A stretch of DNA of 64,000 nt. Origin: Candidatus Enterococcus huntleyi. Lineage in GTDB: Bacteria; Bacillota; Bacilli; Lactobacillales; Enterococcaceae. Numbering within the stretch: the first letter of the stretch is position 1; each line of letters starts with the position of its first letter. The position numbers were made by a program, and so were the translations under genes. The notes below the pieces were generated by a model. That model ran no database searches, was not told the DNA's origin, and saw only the letters and a list, made by a program, of their open reading frames with translations. Location: NCBI RefSeq assembly GCF_009933175.1, contig NZ_MAEJ01000009.1:1-64000 (forward strand), given 5' to 3'. Shown piece after piece: positions 28,693 through 41,391 of the stretch.

Positions 28693-29646
28693 CTAGAATA
28701 ACTTCATAAATTTTTCTTTTTCTTCTAAATGTGGAAAATGAGCCGATTCAGAAAAAATAATTAATTCCTTCTTTGAAGAAGTAATTCGGTCAAAAAAATG
28801 GATGACTAGCTCTTTCGAGACCTGTAAATCTTTCTCTCCATGAATAAAATAGACAGGAATATCAAAGCTTAAAGAGCCTTCAAATAAATTGGCTTCCAGT
28901 AGTGTTGGAAATAACATGCGATTTGAATGAATTAATCCTCGTAAATAATTTAACTTTTCAAAAAAAGTATAGCCTTGAAATAGAAATAAGCGTGTTATTA
29001 ATTTCACTTCAAGATCAGGATCAAAAAACATACCCCCATGATACTTTTCGACAAGCTTCCCCTTAACCTTCCCAACGTATTTTTGCGTGGGAAAATCTTT
29101 CTTTTTTCTCATCTTTGTGAGTTGTTGTAATATTTTGGTTGTCTGTTCTTTGGCAGTCAACTGATAAATTTTTTGATAAAGAATTTCTTCTGATGAGCGA
29201 ACATCGATTACTTGACTAATACCATAGTATGCTGAAAATACAGCTGGTCTTAGCTGAAGAACTTTTATACCGATATAGCTTCCATAAGAGTGCCCCATCA
29301 ACACCAATTGTTTCAGCTGATAAGTTTCTTTTAAGTAAGCAGCCACTTGTATGACTTGTTCGATCAACATATCTTCAGTCACCTCTTTTTGAGTGAAGGA
29401 TAGTCCTGAGCCAAGAAAATCCAAGTAGCATACTGCATACTTTTCATCTAAAAATCCGCTTAACAATTCGTTTTCAAAAATCGGAAATTCCGGACTACCC
29501 GGTCCCCCATGTAAAAATAAAACCATTTTTCTTACTTGTGGATTTCCAACTAAAAACCAACCATTTTGATGCCCATCAATGGTAACTTTCTCTTTTACCA
29601 CTCGTTTTCCTCTCATTTCTATATACTCCCTCGCCATTGTTATCAC
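28693..29646 (-). CDS. Alpha/beta hydrolase, proline-iminopeptidase-like
   Basis: 317 residues with the S33 peptidase-like oxyanion motif HGGPGSPEFP (about 46-55), nucleophile GHSYGS (S about 119) and a C-terminal HGEKDLQVS and SESAHFPHLE giving acid and histidine. The family includes proline iminopeptidases and other hydrolases, so substrate cannot be assigned. It overlaps the ABC permease gene by four bases (ATGA) and is the last gene of a TetR-controlled cluster. A link between the hydrolase and a compound moved by the transporter is possible but only inferred. Confidence 0.8.
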   Translation of the reverse strand: MITMAREYIEMRGKRVVKEKVTIDGHQNGWFLVGNPQVRKMVLFLHGGPGSPEFPIFENELLSGFLDEKYAVCYLDFLGSGLSFTQKEVTEDMLIEQVIQVAAYLKETYQLKQLVLMGHSYGSYIGIKVLQLRPAVFSAYYGISQVIDVRSSEEILYQKIYQLTAKEQTTKILQQLTKMRKKKDFPTQKYVGKVKGKLVEKYHGGMFFDPDLEVKLITRLFLFQGYTFFEKLNYLRGLIHSNRMLFPTLLEANLFEGSLSFDIPVYFIHGEKDLQVSKELVIHFFDRITSSKKELIIFSESAHFPHLEEKEKFMKLF

Positions 29647-30350
29647 ACCTCCATTCGTTGGATTTCATTTCCTTGAAAATTAACTACAACGATTGCGATA
29701 CAACAAATCACAGCTACACTTATCAGTGAAACTAGTAAATTGTCCAACACAAGCATGTTTGATAAAACAGCTGAAAAAATAATTGCACTACTAATAGTAA
29801 TAGCAATCGAACGTTTATATAAACCTATACTCATCGAGAAAATCCCTATCATCGCCGCTAAAACTGAAATAATCAACAAGCTAGTTACTAATTTTACGCC
29901 CAGCTGAAAACTAAATGAATCAGAAATTAAGGAGAAGAACCCCTCACTAAAGTAAAAGAGAAGAAAAGCGCTACCTACACCGATCAGAGTTAAGCTAATA
30001 CTTACGAGCATACTGACAAGTATTTTCACTAAAAACAGAGATTTTCTATTCACTGGATAAGAAAAGAGTAGATACTTTTTTTCAGTTGTATACTCTTCAA
30101 CAATCAGACGGCTATTAATCATCGCAGAAACTACTGAAAAAATACATAGCGCCAATAATGTACCCATTTGATAGATAAACTGATAAGTCCCAAGCTCAGA
30201 ATGATTTTTTACATCTTCCGGTTTTGCTATAGAAATGCCCGCAAAAAAATACATAAATAAAAGCAATAACCCCACACAAATAGGTAGCATTTTTAAGCAG
30301 GCCTCTATATTTACTTTTTTATTTTCAGCCTTAATTATATTCAGCATCAT
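29643..30350 (-). CDS. ABC transporter permease (ABC-2 type)
   Basis: 235-residue membrane protein with about six hydrophobic segments (near 22-42, 60-80, 105-130, 150-175, 180-200, 207-227), the layout of small ABC-2 permeases that work with a separate ATPase. It overlaps the ATPase gene upstream and the hydrolase gene downstream by four bases each, so the three are translationally coupled. Substrate is unknown; lantibiotic-immunity and lipid exporters have this shape. Confidence 0.8.
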   Translation of the reverse strand: MMLNIIKAENKKVNIEACLKMLPICVGLLLLFMYFFAGISIAKPEDVKNHSELGTYQFIYQMGTLLALCIFSVVSAMINSRLIVEEYTTEKKYLLFSYPVNRKSLFLVKILVSMLVSISLTLIGVGSAFLLFYFSEGFFSLISDSFSFQLGVKLVTSLLIISVLAAMIGIFSMSIGLYKRSIAITISSAIIFSAVLSNMLVLDNLLVSLISVAVICCIAIVVVNFQGNEIQRMEV

Positions 30351-31075
30351 TTGACATCCTCCATTAAATAAATTAATTTTTCTCTCAATTGTTCTCCATA
30401 GTCCATTGTGAGCTGCATCAATGTCTCATCAACAACAATAGTCCCAGCATTTAATATTAAGACTTTATCGGAAATTTCTAGTGTTTGGTGAAGTAGATGA
30501 CTAGAAATAATAAAGCTCATCCGCTCTTTTTGTGCTAGTTGCCTTATCAAATGCCCAATATCATCGATACCTTTTGGGTCAAGTCCATTAAATGGTTCAT
30601 CTAAAATAACTAACTTTGGATTATGAATAATTGTACGAGCAATCGCTAGACGTTGCTTCATCCCTAATGAATACTCTTTTAGACAGGTATCCTTTTTTGA
30701 AAATAATCCCACTTGATCCAACACTTGATTGACTTCCTCTTCTGACTTTCTATTTCCCATGTAAGTCAGATGAAGCAGTAAATTTTCTTGTCCAGTCAAG
30801 TGTTCATAGTACTTAGGCTCCTCTATTGAAAAGCCAAGTTGCCCCAATAAAGTTGGAAAAGCTTCTTCAATAGTCTGCCCCATAAACTGAATCTCACCTG
30901 AACTTTTTTTACTCAGACCCGCAATCATTTTTAATAAAGTTGTTTTGCCTGAACCATTTTTTCCTAAAAGTGTATAAATAATTCCTTCATCAATTGAAAA
31001 AGTTGCATCTTTGATAATTTCTGTATCTCCATAGCTTTTCGCAACATTTCTGACACTTACTATTTCCTTCATCAT
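30347..31075 (-). CDS. ABC transporter ATP-binding protein
   Basis: 242 residues: Walker A LGKNGSGKTT (about 35-44), signature YSLGMKQRLAIA (about 134-145), Walker B LVILDEPFNGLDP (about 154-166) and the switch histidine in ISSHLLHQ. It is a CcmA/BcrA-type single-cassette ATPase that drives the downstream permease. The promoter region holds a TetR-type palindrome at 31091-31112, so it probably heads the structural part of the cluster. Confidence 0.93.
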   Translation of the reverse strand: MMKEIVSVRNVAKSYGDTEIIKDATFSIDEGIIYTLLGKNGSGKTTLLKMIAGLSKKSSGEIQFMGQTIEEAFPTLLGQLGFSIEEPKYYEHLTGQENLLLHLTYMGNRKSEEEVNQVLDQVGLFSKKDTCLKEYSLGMKQRLAIARTIIHNPKLVILDEPFNGLDPKGIDDIGHLIRQLAQKERMSFIISSHLLHQTLEISDKVLILNAGTIVVDETLMQLTMDYGEQLREKLIYLMEDVK

Positions 31076-31090
31076 TGTCTCCTCTTCTTC

Positions 31091-31112
31091 AAATAGACTA
31101 CCAGTCTATTTT
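31091..31112. promoter_or_regulatory. Probable TetR operator before the ABC genes
   Basis: Palindrome AATAGACT-acc-AGTCTATT between the regulator terminator and the ATPase gene. Its half-site AATAGAC recurs at 31836-31856 upstream of the regulator itself. Confidence 0.7.
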
Positions 31113-31121
31113 CTTTAAATT

Positions 31122-31149
31122 AAAAAGTATTAGTCAACTAATACTTTTT
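31122..31149 (-). terminator. Hairpin terminator after the TetR gene
   Basis: AAAAAGTATTAGT pairs perfectly with ACTAATACTTTTT around a two-base loop and ends in T-runs on both strands. It overlaps the tetR stop codon. Confidence 0.75.
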
Positions 31150-31798
31150 AATGAGTTTTTATTTTTTTATAAAAATCCTGTAATTTCTCCTGAAGATTAG
31201 TATCTATTAAATCCATTCCTTGAGTAGCAAATAAGCTTTTATAAAACGCCAATTTCTTTTGAAACTTATCTATATCGATAAAATACACCTGCAGTCCCAA
31301 CCAAATACTAAAAAATTCAACAACTAATTCTGAAAGTTCATTGGGAAACTCAGATTGGATGGATCCATCTTCAATCCCGATATTTATCAATCTTTCAATA
31401 TTCGGAACTTGATACATCATATTCATCAAATAAATTTCACCAAATATCTTCGGCTCCATAAATAAAGATTTCGCCGAACACATCATCTCAATTTTTTTTT
31501 CATTTTTTAGTGTGAACACTAATAGCTTTTGAATCTTTTCAAGCCCCGATAGCTGACTATCATTCATCACTTGAGTAAAATCTTGTTCAGTTGTATCAAT
31601 TCTCGACATGATCTTTTCAAAAATTTCTTTCTTCGACTTAAAATGATAATAAATAACACCTTTACTCAATCCTTGATTCACGATATCTTGCATCGTTGTA
31701 TTATCATAGCCTTTTTCAAAGAACAACTTTTGTGAAACTTCTATTATTTTCTCAATCGTCTTTTCAGGATACTTATTTCTAACCACTCGAATAGACAC
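31148..31798 (-). CDS. TetR/AcrR family transcriptional regulator
   Basis: 216 residues with an N-terminal TetR helix-turn-helix (IIEVSQKLFFEKGYDNTTMQDIVNQGLSKGVIYYHFKSKKEIF, about 18-60) and an alpha-helical ligand domain. It is upstream of and co-oriented with the ABC transporter and hydrolase genes, with matching palindromes before itself and before the ATPase gene, so it most likely represses both transcripts. The ligand is unknown. Confidence 0.92.
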   Translation of the reverse strand: MSIRVVRNKYPEKTIEKIIEVSQKLFFEKGYDNTTMQDIVNQGLSKGVIYYHFKSKKEIFEKIMSRIDTTEQDFTQVMNDSQLSGLEKIQKLLVFTLKNEKKIEMMCSAKSLFMEPKIFGEIYLMNMMYQVPNIERLINIGIEDGSIQSEFPNELSELVVEFFSIWLGLQVYFIDIDKFQKKLAFYKSLFATQGMDLIDTNLQEKLQDFYKKIKTH

Positions 31799-31835
31799 CT
31801 CCTAAATACATCGATAGTTAATCAGTAACACTTTA

Positions 31836-31856
31836 AACAAACCAACGGTCTATTTA
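31836..31856. promoter_or_regulatory. Probable TetR operator before the regulator gene
   Basis: AAACAAACC-aac-GGTCTATTT, seven of nine half-site positions symmetric, and sharing the AATAGAC half-site with 31091-31112. Confidence 0.55.
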
Positions 31857-32000
31857 GATACTAGCACACCTATATCCTATTTACAAGCGTACGTTCAAAA
31901 TGTAGTTTGGTCATTATTCATACAAATTCGGTAGATAAGTTCATCTATAGAATCTATATATAGTAGAAACTGACAATGTGCCATAGATATTTAAAACAGA

Positions 32001-32043
32001 TAAAAAGTGCTAGAAAACCTATTGAAGGATTTCTAACACTTTA
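32001..32043 (-). terminator. Terminator of the purine operon
   Basis: AAAGTG.TAGAAA.CCT pairs with AGG.TTTCTA.CACTTT, followed by T-run, 48 bp after the purD stop codon. Confidence 0.9.
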
Positions 32044-32090
32044 ACTTTTTATTCTTTCCCTAGTTAATGAAATCTCAGAATAAATACATG

Positions 32091-33365
<1,275 letters not shown>

Positions 33366-33454
33366 CTAGGTTGACTTCACTTTATCAAAATTTAAGAAAA
33401 AACCATTAAAATTCTCTTCTAAACTAATTGTCCAATTGAAAGAGTCCATTGCGC

Positions 33455-33486
33455 AAAAGTGAGTGGTTCAATAACACCCCACTCAC
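33455..33486 (-). terminator. Hairpin between purH and purD
   Basis: GTGAGTGG pairs with CCACTCAC around a 12-base loop, followed by only four T on the minus strand. It may be a partial terminator or an RNA-processing site inside the operon. Confidence 0.5.
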
Positions 33487-33528
33487 CTCGCCTAACTATT
33501 CTATAAACATTCTATTTCTGTCTTCTGA

Positions 33529-35064
33529 TTAATGTCTAAAATGACGGACATCGGTAAAGACCATCGCGATTTGATATTTATCTGCCATATCAATTGATTC
33601 TTGGTCTTTGATACTGCCGCCCGGTTGAACGATTGCTTTAATGCCATTCTTGGCTGCATATTCAACTGAATCACTCATTGGGAAATAGGCGTCACTAGCT
33701 AGAACGGCTTCTGAGATTTTCTCACCGGCTTGTTCCACAGCTAATTTCACTGAACCGACACGATTCATTTGTCCAGCACCGATTCCTAACGTTTGATGGC
33801 TGTTGGCTACAACAATCGCGTTTGATTTCACATGTTTAACAGCTTTCCAAGCAAAAGCTAAAGCTGCTAATTCATCTTCAGTCGGTTGTCTTTTTGTAAC
33901 GACTTTCCATTCAGCTGGGACTTCTTCAATCACGTCTTGATCTTGAATCAATAAGCCCCCAACCACAGAAACTGTTTCTGGTTTTGCTTGCTCATTTTGA
34001 GCGGTAAAATCAAGGGTTAATAGACGCAGGTTTTTCTTACTTGAAAGTAAAGCAAAGGCTTCTTCACTAAAGGCTGGCGCAATAATAATTTCTAAAAATA
34101 GTTTGTGCATTAGTTCAGCTGTGGCTAAATCAACGGTTCTGTTTAAAACGATAATCCCACCGAAGATTGAGACTGGATCGGCATCATAAGCAGAACTATA
34201 CGCATCAAAGATTGTTTTGCCTGTGCCAATGCCACATGGATTCATGTGTTTCAAAGCAACCGCTGTTGGGTCGGTAAATTCACGGATAATGCGAATCGCA
34301 GCATCGGCATCCTTGATATTATTAAAGGAAAGCTCTTTACCGTGCAATTGTGTAGCACTCGCAATCGAGAAGGCTTGCGGTAAAGCATCTTGATAGAAGG
34401 CTGCTTCTTGATGGCTGTTTTCTCCATAACGTAACGTTTGTTTCAAATCATAGGTAAATGTCACTGTTTCTGGCGTTTTTTCTTCAACTAATTCTGTCAA
34501 ATAACTAGCAATCAACGCATCATAAGCTGCTGTATGGCGGAAGACTTTAGCGGCTAATTTTTTACGAGTTTCGCTAGATGTTTCACCGTCATTTTTCAGT
34601 TCTGCCAAGACAACTTCATAATCTTTCGGATCAACGACAACCGTCACAGAAGCAAAGTTTTTAGCAGCTGAACGTAACATGCTTGGTCCACCGATATCGA
34701 TATTTTCAATAGCTTGTGCTTCTGTTACATCTGGTTTTAGAATGGTTTCTTTAAACGGATATAAATTTACACAAACAAAATCAATCGGTGAAATATCGTG
34801 TTCAGACATCGCTGCCATGTGGGCGGGTACGTCGCGACGCCCCAAGAGTCCGCCATGAATTTTTGGATGTAAGGTTTTCACACGGCCATCCATCATTTCT
34901 GGAAAACCAGTCACTTCGTCAATCGAAATTGTCGGAACGCCCGCCTCATCAAGGGTTTTTTTCGTGCCGCCAGTTGAGATAATTTCAATTCCTTGTTCGA
35001 TTAACCCTTGTGCAAATGCAACGATTCCTGTTTTATCTGATACGCTAATTAATGCTCTTCTCAT
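33529..35064 (-). CDS. purH: Bifunctional AICAR transformylase / IMP cyclohydrolase
   Basis: Performs the last two steps of IMP synthesis. 511 residues: N-terminal MGS-like cyclohydrolase domain (about 1-195; [28 protein letters not shown] at 63-72) and C-terminal transformylase domain with the catalytic pair in ALKHMNPCG (K272, H273) and LRYGENSHQ (211-219). It starts eight bases after purN. Confidence 0.97.
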   Translation of the reverse strand: MRRALISVSDKTGIVAFAQGLIEQGIEIISTGGTKKTLDEAGVPTISIDEVTGFPEMMDGRVKTLHPKIHGGLLGRRDVPAHMAAMSEHDISPIDFVCVNLYPFKETILKPDVTEAQAIENIDIGGPSMLRSAAKNFASVTVVVDPKDYEVVLAELKNDGETSSETRKKLAAKVFRHTAAYDALIASYLTELVEEKTPETVTFTYDLKQTLRYGENSHQEAAFYQDALPQAFSIASATQLHGKELSFNNIKDADAAIRIIREFTDPTAVALKHMNPCGIGTGKTIFDAYSSAYDADPVSIFGGIIVLNRTVDLATAELMHKLFLEIIIAPAFSEEAFALLSSKKNLRLLTLDFTAQNEQAKPETVSVVGGLLIQDQDVIEEVPAEWKVVTKRQPTEDELAALAFAWKAVKHVKSNAIVVANSHQTLGIGAGQMNRVGSVKLAVEQAGEKISEAVLASDAYFPMSDSVEYAAKNGIKAIVQPGGSIKDQESIDMADKYQIAMVFTDVRHFRH

Positions 35065-35072
35065 AGCTAATT

Positions 35073-35648
35073 TTACGCCCCTTTATAATTATGTGAAATT
35101 TCAGCAAGTACTTTTGGATACAGTCGATGCTCGACCTGATGAATTTTAGCTTCTAGGCTTTCTAAGGTGTCCTCTTCTGCGACTGTGACCGCTTCTTGAG
35201 CTATCACGGGTCCCGTGTCGACGCCGGCATCGATATAATGTACGGTCACGCCAGTCTGTGGTACCTTTGCCGTAAAAGCATCTTTAATGCCGTGTAATCC
35301 TGGAAAATTAGGTAATAAAGACGGATGAATATTAATTATTCGTTGCGGAAAGGCTTCTAATAAACACGGGCCAATAATCCGCATGTAGCCGGCTAAGATA
35401 ACCCATTCTACTTGATATTCTTCTAGCAAATGAAGTAATTCCGCTTCATACACAGATTTTTCCGAAAAATCTTTTGGTGAAAAGCTGACTGCTTCAACCT
35501 GATGATTTTTCGCTCGCTCTAGCACGTAAGCATTCGACTTATCGGAAAATACTAGCGCGACCTCCATCGCAATTTCTTGTCGTTCTACTGCCTGGATGAT
35601 CGCCTCAAAATTACTGCCATTGCCAGATGCCAAGATCGCTGCTCTCAT
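35073..35648 (-). CDS. purN: Phosphoribosylglycinamide formyltransferase
   Basis: Formyl-tetrahydrofolate dependent GART, third step of IMP synthesis. 191 residues with [12 protein letters not shown] (6-17) at the phosphoribosyl site and the catalytic residues N106, H108 (in NIHPSLLP) and D144 (in DAGVDTGP), at the same numbers as in the E. coli enzyme. Three bases separate it from purM. Confidence 0.97.
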   Translation of the reverse strand: MRAAILASGNGSNFEAIIQAVERQEIAMEVALVFSDKSNAYVLERAKNHQVEAVSFSPKDFSEKSVYEAELLHLLEEYQVEWVILAGYMRIIGPCLLEAFPQRIINIHPSLLPNFPGLHGIKDAFTAKVPQTGVTVHYIDAGVDTGPVIAQEAVTVAEEDTLESLEAKIHQVEHRLYPKVLAEISHNYKGA

Positions 35649-35651
35649 GAC

Positions 35652-36692
35652 CTAGACTCCTTTTAGCACAACTGGCTGTGCTTGTTTTTCTGTCACTGAA
35701 CCAATCGTAAAGCAAGCTTCGCCATTTTCTGCCAAGGTTGCTTTGACATCAGCCACTTTATCAGGTGCAACAGCCAATACCATGCCAATCCCCATGTTAA
35801 AGATTTCGTACATTTCTGCTGCCGGAATCTTGCCATATGTTTGTAAAGCCTCAAAGATTGGCAAGACTGGCCAGCTACCGATTTCAATTTCAACGCTGAG
35901 CTCCTCTGAGATCATACGCGGAATATTTTCAATAAAGCCACCACCAGTAATATGGGCAATCCCTGACACTAATTCTTTTTTGACTAATGGCAGTAACGCA
36001 TTGACATAAATTTTCGTAGGGACTAATAATTCTTCCCCTAATAATTTATCCTCAAGCTCTGGCAATGAAGTTGAACCAGTAAAGCCTTGTTTTTCAAAAA
36101 AGATTTTACGGACTAATGAGTAACCATTCGAGTGAATTCCACTTGAAGGCAGACCTAGCAGAACGTCTCCCGCTTGAATCTTCTCACCTGTCACGAGTTG
36201 ACTTTTCTCAGCAATCCCTACTGCAAAGCCAGCTAAATCATAATCATCTTCGCCGTACATGCCAGGCATTTCAGCAGTTTCGCCACCGATTAAAGCAGCA
36301 CCCGCTTGTACGCAGCCTTCTGCCACACCTGCGACCACTTCTTCTAAGCGCGCCGGCACATTTTTACCTGTCGCGATATAATCCAAGAAATATAAAGGTT
36401 CTGCCCCTTGTGCCACGATATCGTTGACACACATCGCCACGCAATCAATCCCGATAGTTGCGTGATTATTTTCCTGAATTGCGACCATTAATTTTGTACC
36501 GACCCCGTCTGTTCCCGAAATCAGAACAGGTTCGGCTACATCTACCGTACTTAAATCAAAACAACCACCAAATCCACCAAGTGCACCCATCACGCCTATA
36601 CGTTCAGTCCGTTTTACGTGTTTTTTAATTCGCTCGACTACTTCATAGCCCGCTTCTACATCAACGCCCGCTTTAGCATATGCGTTCTTCAT
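35652..36692 (-). CDS. purM: Phosphoribosylformylglycinamidine cyclo-ligase (AIRS)
   Basis: ATP-dependent ring closure to AIR, fifth step. 346 residues of the PurM/PurL ATPase fold: start [23 protein letters not shown], the ATP/metal motif [12 protein letters not shown] (about 57-68), [10 protein letters not shown] (about 137-146) and [10 protein letters not shown]. It lies 22 bp after purF within the operon. Confidence 0.97.
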   Translation of the reverse strand: MKNAYAKAGVDVEAGYEVVERIKKHVKRTERIGVMGALGGFGGCFDLSTVDVAEPVLISGTDGVGTKLMVAIQENNHATIGIDCVAMCVNDIVAQGAEPLYFLDYIATGKNVPARLEEVVAGVAEGCVQAGAALIGGETAEMPGMYGEDDYDLAGFAVGIAEKSQLVTGEKIQAGDVLLGLPSSGIHSNGYSLVRKIFFEKQGFTGSTSLPELEDKLLGEELLVPTKIYVNALLPLVKKELVSGIAHITGGGFIENIPRMISEELSVEIEIGSWPVLPIFEALQTYGKIPAAEMYEIFNMGIGMVLAVAPDKVADVKATLAENGEACFTIGSVTEKQAQPVVLKGV

Positions 36693-36714
36693 ATCTCTTC
36701 GCTCCTATTCATTC

Positions 36715-38154
36715 CTAAAAAAAGGATGTCTTTTCTTTGAGTGATGCTTGATATTTTTCTTCATAATCATAGAGTGGCGTTGGATAATCTCCATTAAAAT
36801 AAGCCATACATAACCCTGAATAAGGCGCATCAAATTTTAAGCCAATCGATTGAATCAAGCCTTCTTCACTTAAAAAGCTGAGCGAATCAGCACCGATTGC
36901 TTCACGAATTTCGTCAATCGAAAGGTTTGCCGCAATCAGTTCTTTTCTCGTTTGAATATCGATGCCATAAAAACATGGATATTTCAAAGGCGGTGCCGCA
37001 ATCCGAACATGAACTTCTTTAGCGCCCGCTTCTTTTAAGAGCTGGACAATCCGACGACTTGTTGTCCCGCGAACGATTGAATCATCAACCATGATGACTT
37101 TTTTGCCTTCAACCACCCCACGGACCGCTGAAAGCTTCATACGCACCCCTTGCTCACGCAATTCTTGGGTTGGTTGAATAAACGTCCGAGCGACATATTG
37201 ATTTTTGACAAGGCCCATCTCGTAAGGAATACCGCTAGCTTCAGCGTAACCACTGGCTGCTGAGAGCGATGAGTTTGGTACACCCACGACCATATCTGCT
37301 TCAACAGCGGCCTCTTCAGCTAAACGGCGCCCCATATTTTTTCGTGCGGTATGCACATTCACGCCGGCGATATTTGAGTCAGGTCGTGCAAAATAGATAT
37401 ATTCCATCGAACAAATCGCTGGCTGTGTATCTGTTGTATACGCCTCGATTGTCACACCTTCGTCATTAATAATCACCATCTCACCCGGCTGCACATCGCG
37501 GACAAATTTTGCCCCAATTACTTCAAGTGCGCAGGTTTCAGAAGCCACAACATAGGCGCCGTTAACCATTTGACCAATCGATAACGGACGGAATCCATTT
37601 GGATCTAACGCTGCAATCATCGCATCTTCCGTCATTAACAGATAAGCAAAGCCGCCTTTGACTGTATTCAACGATTCTTTTAATTGCTCAATAAAGGTTG
37701 CCTCTTTACTCTGACGAATCAGATGCATCAAAATTTCTGTATCTGAATTCGAATGAAAAATCGCGCCATCTTTTTCTAATTCCCGACGTAGCGTGCGCGC
37801 ATTGGTTAAATTCCCATTATGCGCAAGCCCCACAGAAGTGTCGTAGAATTTGAATAGGAAAGGTTGGATATTATCCACGCTCCCATTACCAGCTGTCGCA
37901 TAACGGACATGACCAATCGCTGCGTTTCCTTCTAATTTACTCAACTGACGTTCATCTTTAAACACATCAGAAAGTAAACCTAAGCCGCGATAACCATCGA
38001 GTATACCGTCTTTATTGACAACAATTCCGGCTCCTTCTTGGCCACGATGCTGCAAACTATGCAAACCAAAATACGTTACTCGCGCGGCATCTGGATGACC
38101 CCAGACGCCGAAAATCCCGCATTCTTCATTTAAACTTTTTACTTCATAAGACAT
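36715..38154 (-). CDS. purF: Amidophosphoribosyltransferase
   Basis: Committed step of purine synthesis: PRPP plus glutamine to phosphoribosylamine. About 479 residues: a short propeptide ([11 protein letters not shown]) followed by the N-terminal nucleophile C12 (CGIFGVWGH), the glutaminase domain and the C-terminal PRPP-binding [14 protein letters not shown]. The frame opens at 38172, but ATG at 38154 is nine bases after GGGAGG and is chosen. It overlaps the end of purL by 16 bases. Confidence 0.96.
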   Translation of the reverse strand: MSYEVKSLNEECGIFGVWGHPDAARVTYFGLHSLQHRGQEGAGIVVNKDGILDGYRGLGLLSDVFKDERQLSKLEGNAAIGHVRYATAGNGSVDNIQPFLFKFYDTSVGLAHNGNLTNARTLRRELEKDGAIFHSNSDTEILMHLIRQSKEATFIEQLKESLNTVKGGFAYLLMTEDAMIAALDPNGFRPLSIGQMVNGAYVVASETCALEVIGAKFVRDVQPGEMVIINDEGVTIEAYTTDTQPAICSMEYIYFARPDSNIAGVNVHTARKNMGRRLAEEAAVEADMVVGVPNSSLSAASGYAEASGIPYEMGLVKNQYVARTFIQPTQELREQGVRMKLSAVRGVVEGKKVIMVDDSIVRGTTSRRIVQLLKEAGAKEVHVRIAAPPLKYPCFYGIDIQTRKELIAANLSIDEIREAIGADSLSFLSEEGLIQSIGLKFDAPYSGLCMAYFNGDYPTPLYDYEEKYQASLKEKTSFF

Positions 38155-40361
38155 GAGATGGCATCCTCCCAAAGCTGTTTCGCCTGTGAAACTTCAACAG
38201 AGACCGTTTCGTCCGCTGTCGCAATCGTTAATTGACCAGTCGCTGTGACTGTTCCAACCTTGACGGCTTTTTCAGCCATGATTTCTTCAAAAGCAGCTTT
38301 ATTTTCAGGCGCAACAGAGACAACAAAACGTGACTGTGTTTCTGAGAATAAGTGCGCTACTGGCATGTCGACAGCCACATCGATGCCTAAATTATTAGTA
38401 AATGCTGATTCCGCTAAAGCCACACCCAGGCCACCTTCGGCACTATCATGCGCACTCTTGACTAAGCCGGCTTTAATTGCCGCTAGAACCGCTGCTTGAT
38501 TGTCTTTTTCAGTCGCCAAGTCAAAGTTCATCAATTGTCCTTCGATACGACCTAACTGCATTTTTTGTAATTCTGAGCCATTAAAATCAGCGAAGGTTTC
38601 GCCAACTACATAGATTAGATCCCCGGCTGTTTTAAATTCTTGTGTCGTAATCTCATCAAGATGATCAATTAAACCAACCATCCCAATCATTGGTGTTGGG
38701 TAAATTGCTTTGCCATCTGTTTCATTGTACATTGAAACATTTCCAGAAATAACTGGTGTATCTAAGACGCGACAAGCTTCCGAAATTCCATCTGCTGAAG
38801 TCCATAATTCCCAGAAGCCTTCTGGTTTATCAGGTGAACCATAGTTTAAGCAATCAGTAATCGCTAACGGACGTCCGCCACTAGCCACAATATTACGCGC
38901 AGCTTCTGCGACCGCAATTTGGCCACCAATCTCAGGATTCAAATACAAGTAACGGGCATTACAATCCGTCGTCATCGCTAAGGCTTTATCTGTACCACGA
39001 ACCCGTAAAACAGCGGCATCGCTCCCAGGTCTCACGACAGTATTCGTACGAACTTGTGAATCATACGTTTCATAAATCATTTTCTTCGACGCAATTGTTG
39101 GCTGTTGTAACAACGCCAATAACGTTTCACTGCCACTTTCAATAACAGGTTCGAACTCAGCTAGAGCCGCAAATTCTTTGATACGCGCTGGTTCTTTACG
39201 TTCTTTTGTATAGACAGGTGCATCCTCTGCTAAGGCATCTACTGGTAAATTCGCCACTTCAACGCCACGATGATACAGACGGTATAACCCATCATCTGTT
39301 ACTTCACCAATCGTTACAGCATCCAGATCGTATTTTTCAAATAATGCCACGACTTCTGCTTCGTGTCCTTGTTCGACACAGATTAACATCCGTTCTTGTG
39401 ATTCTGACAACATCATTTCATATGGCGTCATATTTGTTTCACGTTGTGGCACATCGTCTAGGTATAATTTCAAACCAGAGCCAGCTTTAGAAGCCATCTC
39501 CGAGCTAGAAGAAACCAGTCCGGCAGCGCCCATATCTTGAATACCGACCAAAATATCTGAATGGTCGAGAATTAATTCTAAACAAGCTTCCAATAATAAT
39601 TTTTCCATAAACGGATCGCCAACTTGAACAGCTGAACGTTGTTGTTCTTCACCTTCAACGAATTCCTCTGAAGCAAACGTCGCACCGTGAATCCCATCGC
39701 GTCCCGTTTTCGCTCCAACGTACATAATTGAGTTACCAACACCTTTGGCTTGGCCCTTTTGAATATCCTTATGGTCAATAATTCCAACACACATAGCATT
39801 AACAAGCGGATTGCCGGCGTAACAAGCGTCAAAAGCCACTTCGCCACCAACCGTTGGAATCCCGATACAGTTGCCGTAGCCGCTAATCCCAGCAACGACT
39901 TCTTCTAATAAATATTTGGTGTGTTCATTATCTAATTCACCAAAACGTAGGGAGTCCAAAATCGCAATCGGACGCGCACCCATACTGAAAATATCGCGAA
40001 TAATTCCGCCAACCCCAGTCGCAGCTCCTTCATAAGGCTCAACAGCAGAAGGATGATTATGACTTTCAGCTTTAAAAACCACCGCTTGACCATCACCAAT
40101 ATCAACGATTCCGGCTCCTTCACCAGGTCCTTGTAGCACCTGTGGGCCAGACGTTGGGAATTTCCGTAAGACTGGTTTTGAATTTTTATATGAACAATGT
40201 TCACTCCACATGACTGAAAATAAACCAGTTTCTGTGTAGTTTGGCATTCTTTTAAGTATTTTTTCAGAAATCAACTGATATTCTTCATCCGTTAATCCCC
40301 ATTCCGCATAAATGCGTTGTTCTTTAATCTCTTGTGGTGTTGGCTCCATCACTTTCATCAT
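38139..40361 (-). CDS. purL: FGAM synthase subunit PurL (small form)
   Basis: 740-residue PurL of the Gram-positive three-subunit type that needs PurQ and PurS to make formylglycinamidine ribonucleotide. Motifs: [13 protein letters not shown] (about 48-60), [21 protein letters not shown] (about 94-114), [10 protein letters not shown] and QDMGAAGL, and a second PurM-like half. It shares a base with the purQ stop (start 40361) and overlaps purF, so the genes are translationally linked. Confidence 0.97.
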   Translation of the reverse strand: MMKVMEPTPQEIKEQRIYAEWGLTDEEYQLISEKILKRMPNYTETGLFSVMWSEHCSYKNSKPVLRKFPTSGPQVLQGPGEGAGIVDIGDGQAVVFKAESHNHPSAVEPYEGAATGVGGIIRDIFSMGARPIAILDSLRFGELDNEHTKYLLEEVVAGISGYGNCIGIPTVGGEVAFDACYAGNPLVNAMCVGIIDHKDIQKGQAKGVGNSIMYVGAKTGRDGIHGATFASEEFVEGEEQQRSAVQVGDPFMEKLLLEACLELILDHSDILVGIQDMGAAGLVSSSSEMASKAGSGLKLYLDDVPQRETNMTPYEMMLSESQERMLICVEQGHEAEVVALFEKYDLDAVTIGEVTDDGLYRLYHRGVEVANLPVDALAEDAPVYTKERKEPARIKEFAALAEFEPVIESGSETLLALLQQPTIASKKMIYETYDSQVRTNTVVRPGSDAAVLRVRGTDKALAMTTDCNARYLYLNPEIGGQIAVAEAARNIVASGGRPLAITDCLNYGSPDKPEGFWELWTSADGISEACRVLDTPVISGNVSMYNETDGKAIYPTPMIGMVGLIDHLDEITTQEFKTAGDLIYVVGETFADFNGSELQKMQLGRIEGQLMNFDLATEKDNQAAVLAAIKAGLVKSAHDSAEGGLGVALAESAFTNNLGIDVAVDMPVAHLFSETQSRFVVSVAPENKAAFEEIMAEKAVKVGTVTATGQLTIATADETVSVEVSQAKQLWEDAISCLMK

Positions 40362-41038
40362 TAGTTTGCAGTCACCTTTCCGAAATTTTTTAGGATAGAA
40401 GAGAAGAAACGTTTGCCGTCAGCAGAACCTAATAGCTCTTCCATTGCGCGTTCTGGGTGAGGCATCATGCCTAGCACATTGCCCGCTTTATTTGTGATTC
40501 CGGCAATTTGTTCCAGACTGCCGTTGATATTTTCGCCATAAGTGAAGACGATTTGTTGATTATCTTTTAATTCTTGCAAGGTTGCTTCATCACAGTAATA
40601 ATTTCCTTCTCCGTGCGCAACAGGAATTTGAATGACTTCATTTTCGTCATAATCAGAGGTAAATTTCGTTTGGTTATTGACTACTTTCAATGGCACTGTT
40701 TTACAGACAAAATGTAGCGAATCATTTCGTTTCAGCGCACCAGGTAACAGGCCAGCTTCCGTTAAAACTTGGAAGCCATTGCATGTCCCAAAGACTGGTT
40801 TGCCTTCGTCAGCAAAACGAATCACTTCAGACATAATTTTAGAAAAACGAGCAATCGCACCGCAACGTAGGTAATCACCATAAGAAAAGCCCCCAGGCAA
40901 CAAGACGCCATCAAAGCCTTCTAGAGAAGTCGCATCGTGGCGAACATATTCAGCCTCAGCGCCCATAATATCTTTGACCGCCCATAACATATCCATGTCA
41001 CAGTTTGATCCAGGAAAAACAATGACAGCAAATTTCAT
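40361..41038 (-). CDS. purQ: FGAM synthase subunit PurQ (glutaminase)
   Basis: Class I glutamine amidotransferase that feeds ammonia to PurL. 225 residues beginning [17 protein letters not shown]; the nucleophile is C86 in [11 protein letters not shown], with MPHPERAME giving the His-Glu pair near the C-terminus. The frame extends upstream to 41068, but family alignment and the overlap with the purS stop place the start at 41038. Confidence 0.96.
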   Translation of the reverse strand: MKFAVIVFPGSNCDMDMLWAVKDIMGAEAEYVRHDATSLEGFDGVLLPGGFSYGDYLRCGAIARFSKIMSEVIRFADEGKPVFGTCNGFQVLTEAGLLPGALKRNDSLHFVCKTVPLKVVNNQTKFTSDYDENEVIQIPVAHGEGNYYCDEATLQELKDNQQIVFTYGENINGSLEQIAGITNKAGNVLGMMPHPERAMEELLGSADGKRFFSSILKNFGKVTAN

Positions 41039-41039
41039 G

Positions 41040-41294
41040 TTAGGCTTCCTCCGTTGTTGAGATTTCATAACGATACGTTTCCATATTGACGTTCGCTAAC
41101 AATTTGTCACACACTTCTTCGATCATTTCTTCTACTGGTCGCTCTGATTTAGCCACTTTAATTTCGAAGTATTTGCCAATCCGAATCTCTTCAATCTCCG
41201 CATAGCCCATCCGATGCACGGCACCTTTCACGGCTTCTCCTTGTGGGTCTAATACTGAATCCTTATAGGTTACATAAACTTTTACAAAATACAT
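41040..41294 (-). CDS. purS: FGAM synthase subunit PurS
   Basis: 84-residue PurS that bridges PurQ and PurL in the FGAM synthase complex. It reads [30 protein letters not shown], the typical ferredoxin-like start. It precedes purQ by one base and follows purC by 97 bp. Confidence 0.95.
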   Translation of the reverse strand: MYFVKVYVTYKDSVLDPQGEAVKGAVHRMGYAEIEEIRIGKYFEIKVAKSERPVEEMIEEVCDKLLANVNMETYRYEISTTEEA

Positions 41295-41391
41295 GGTTGA
41301 TAGCTCCTTCTTGTGTTTGTTTTTTATTTTAATTTAAATAAGTAACTATTTTCTTCGATTGATAACTCTCTGACTGACGTTACTGTTTAGA

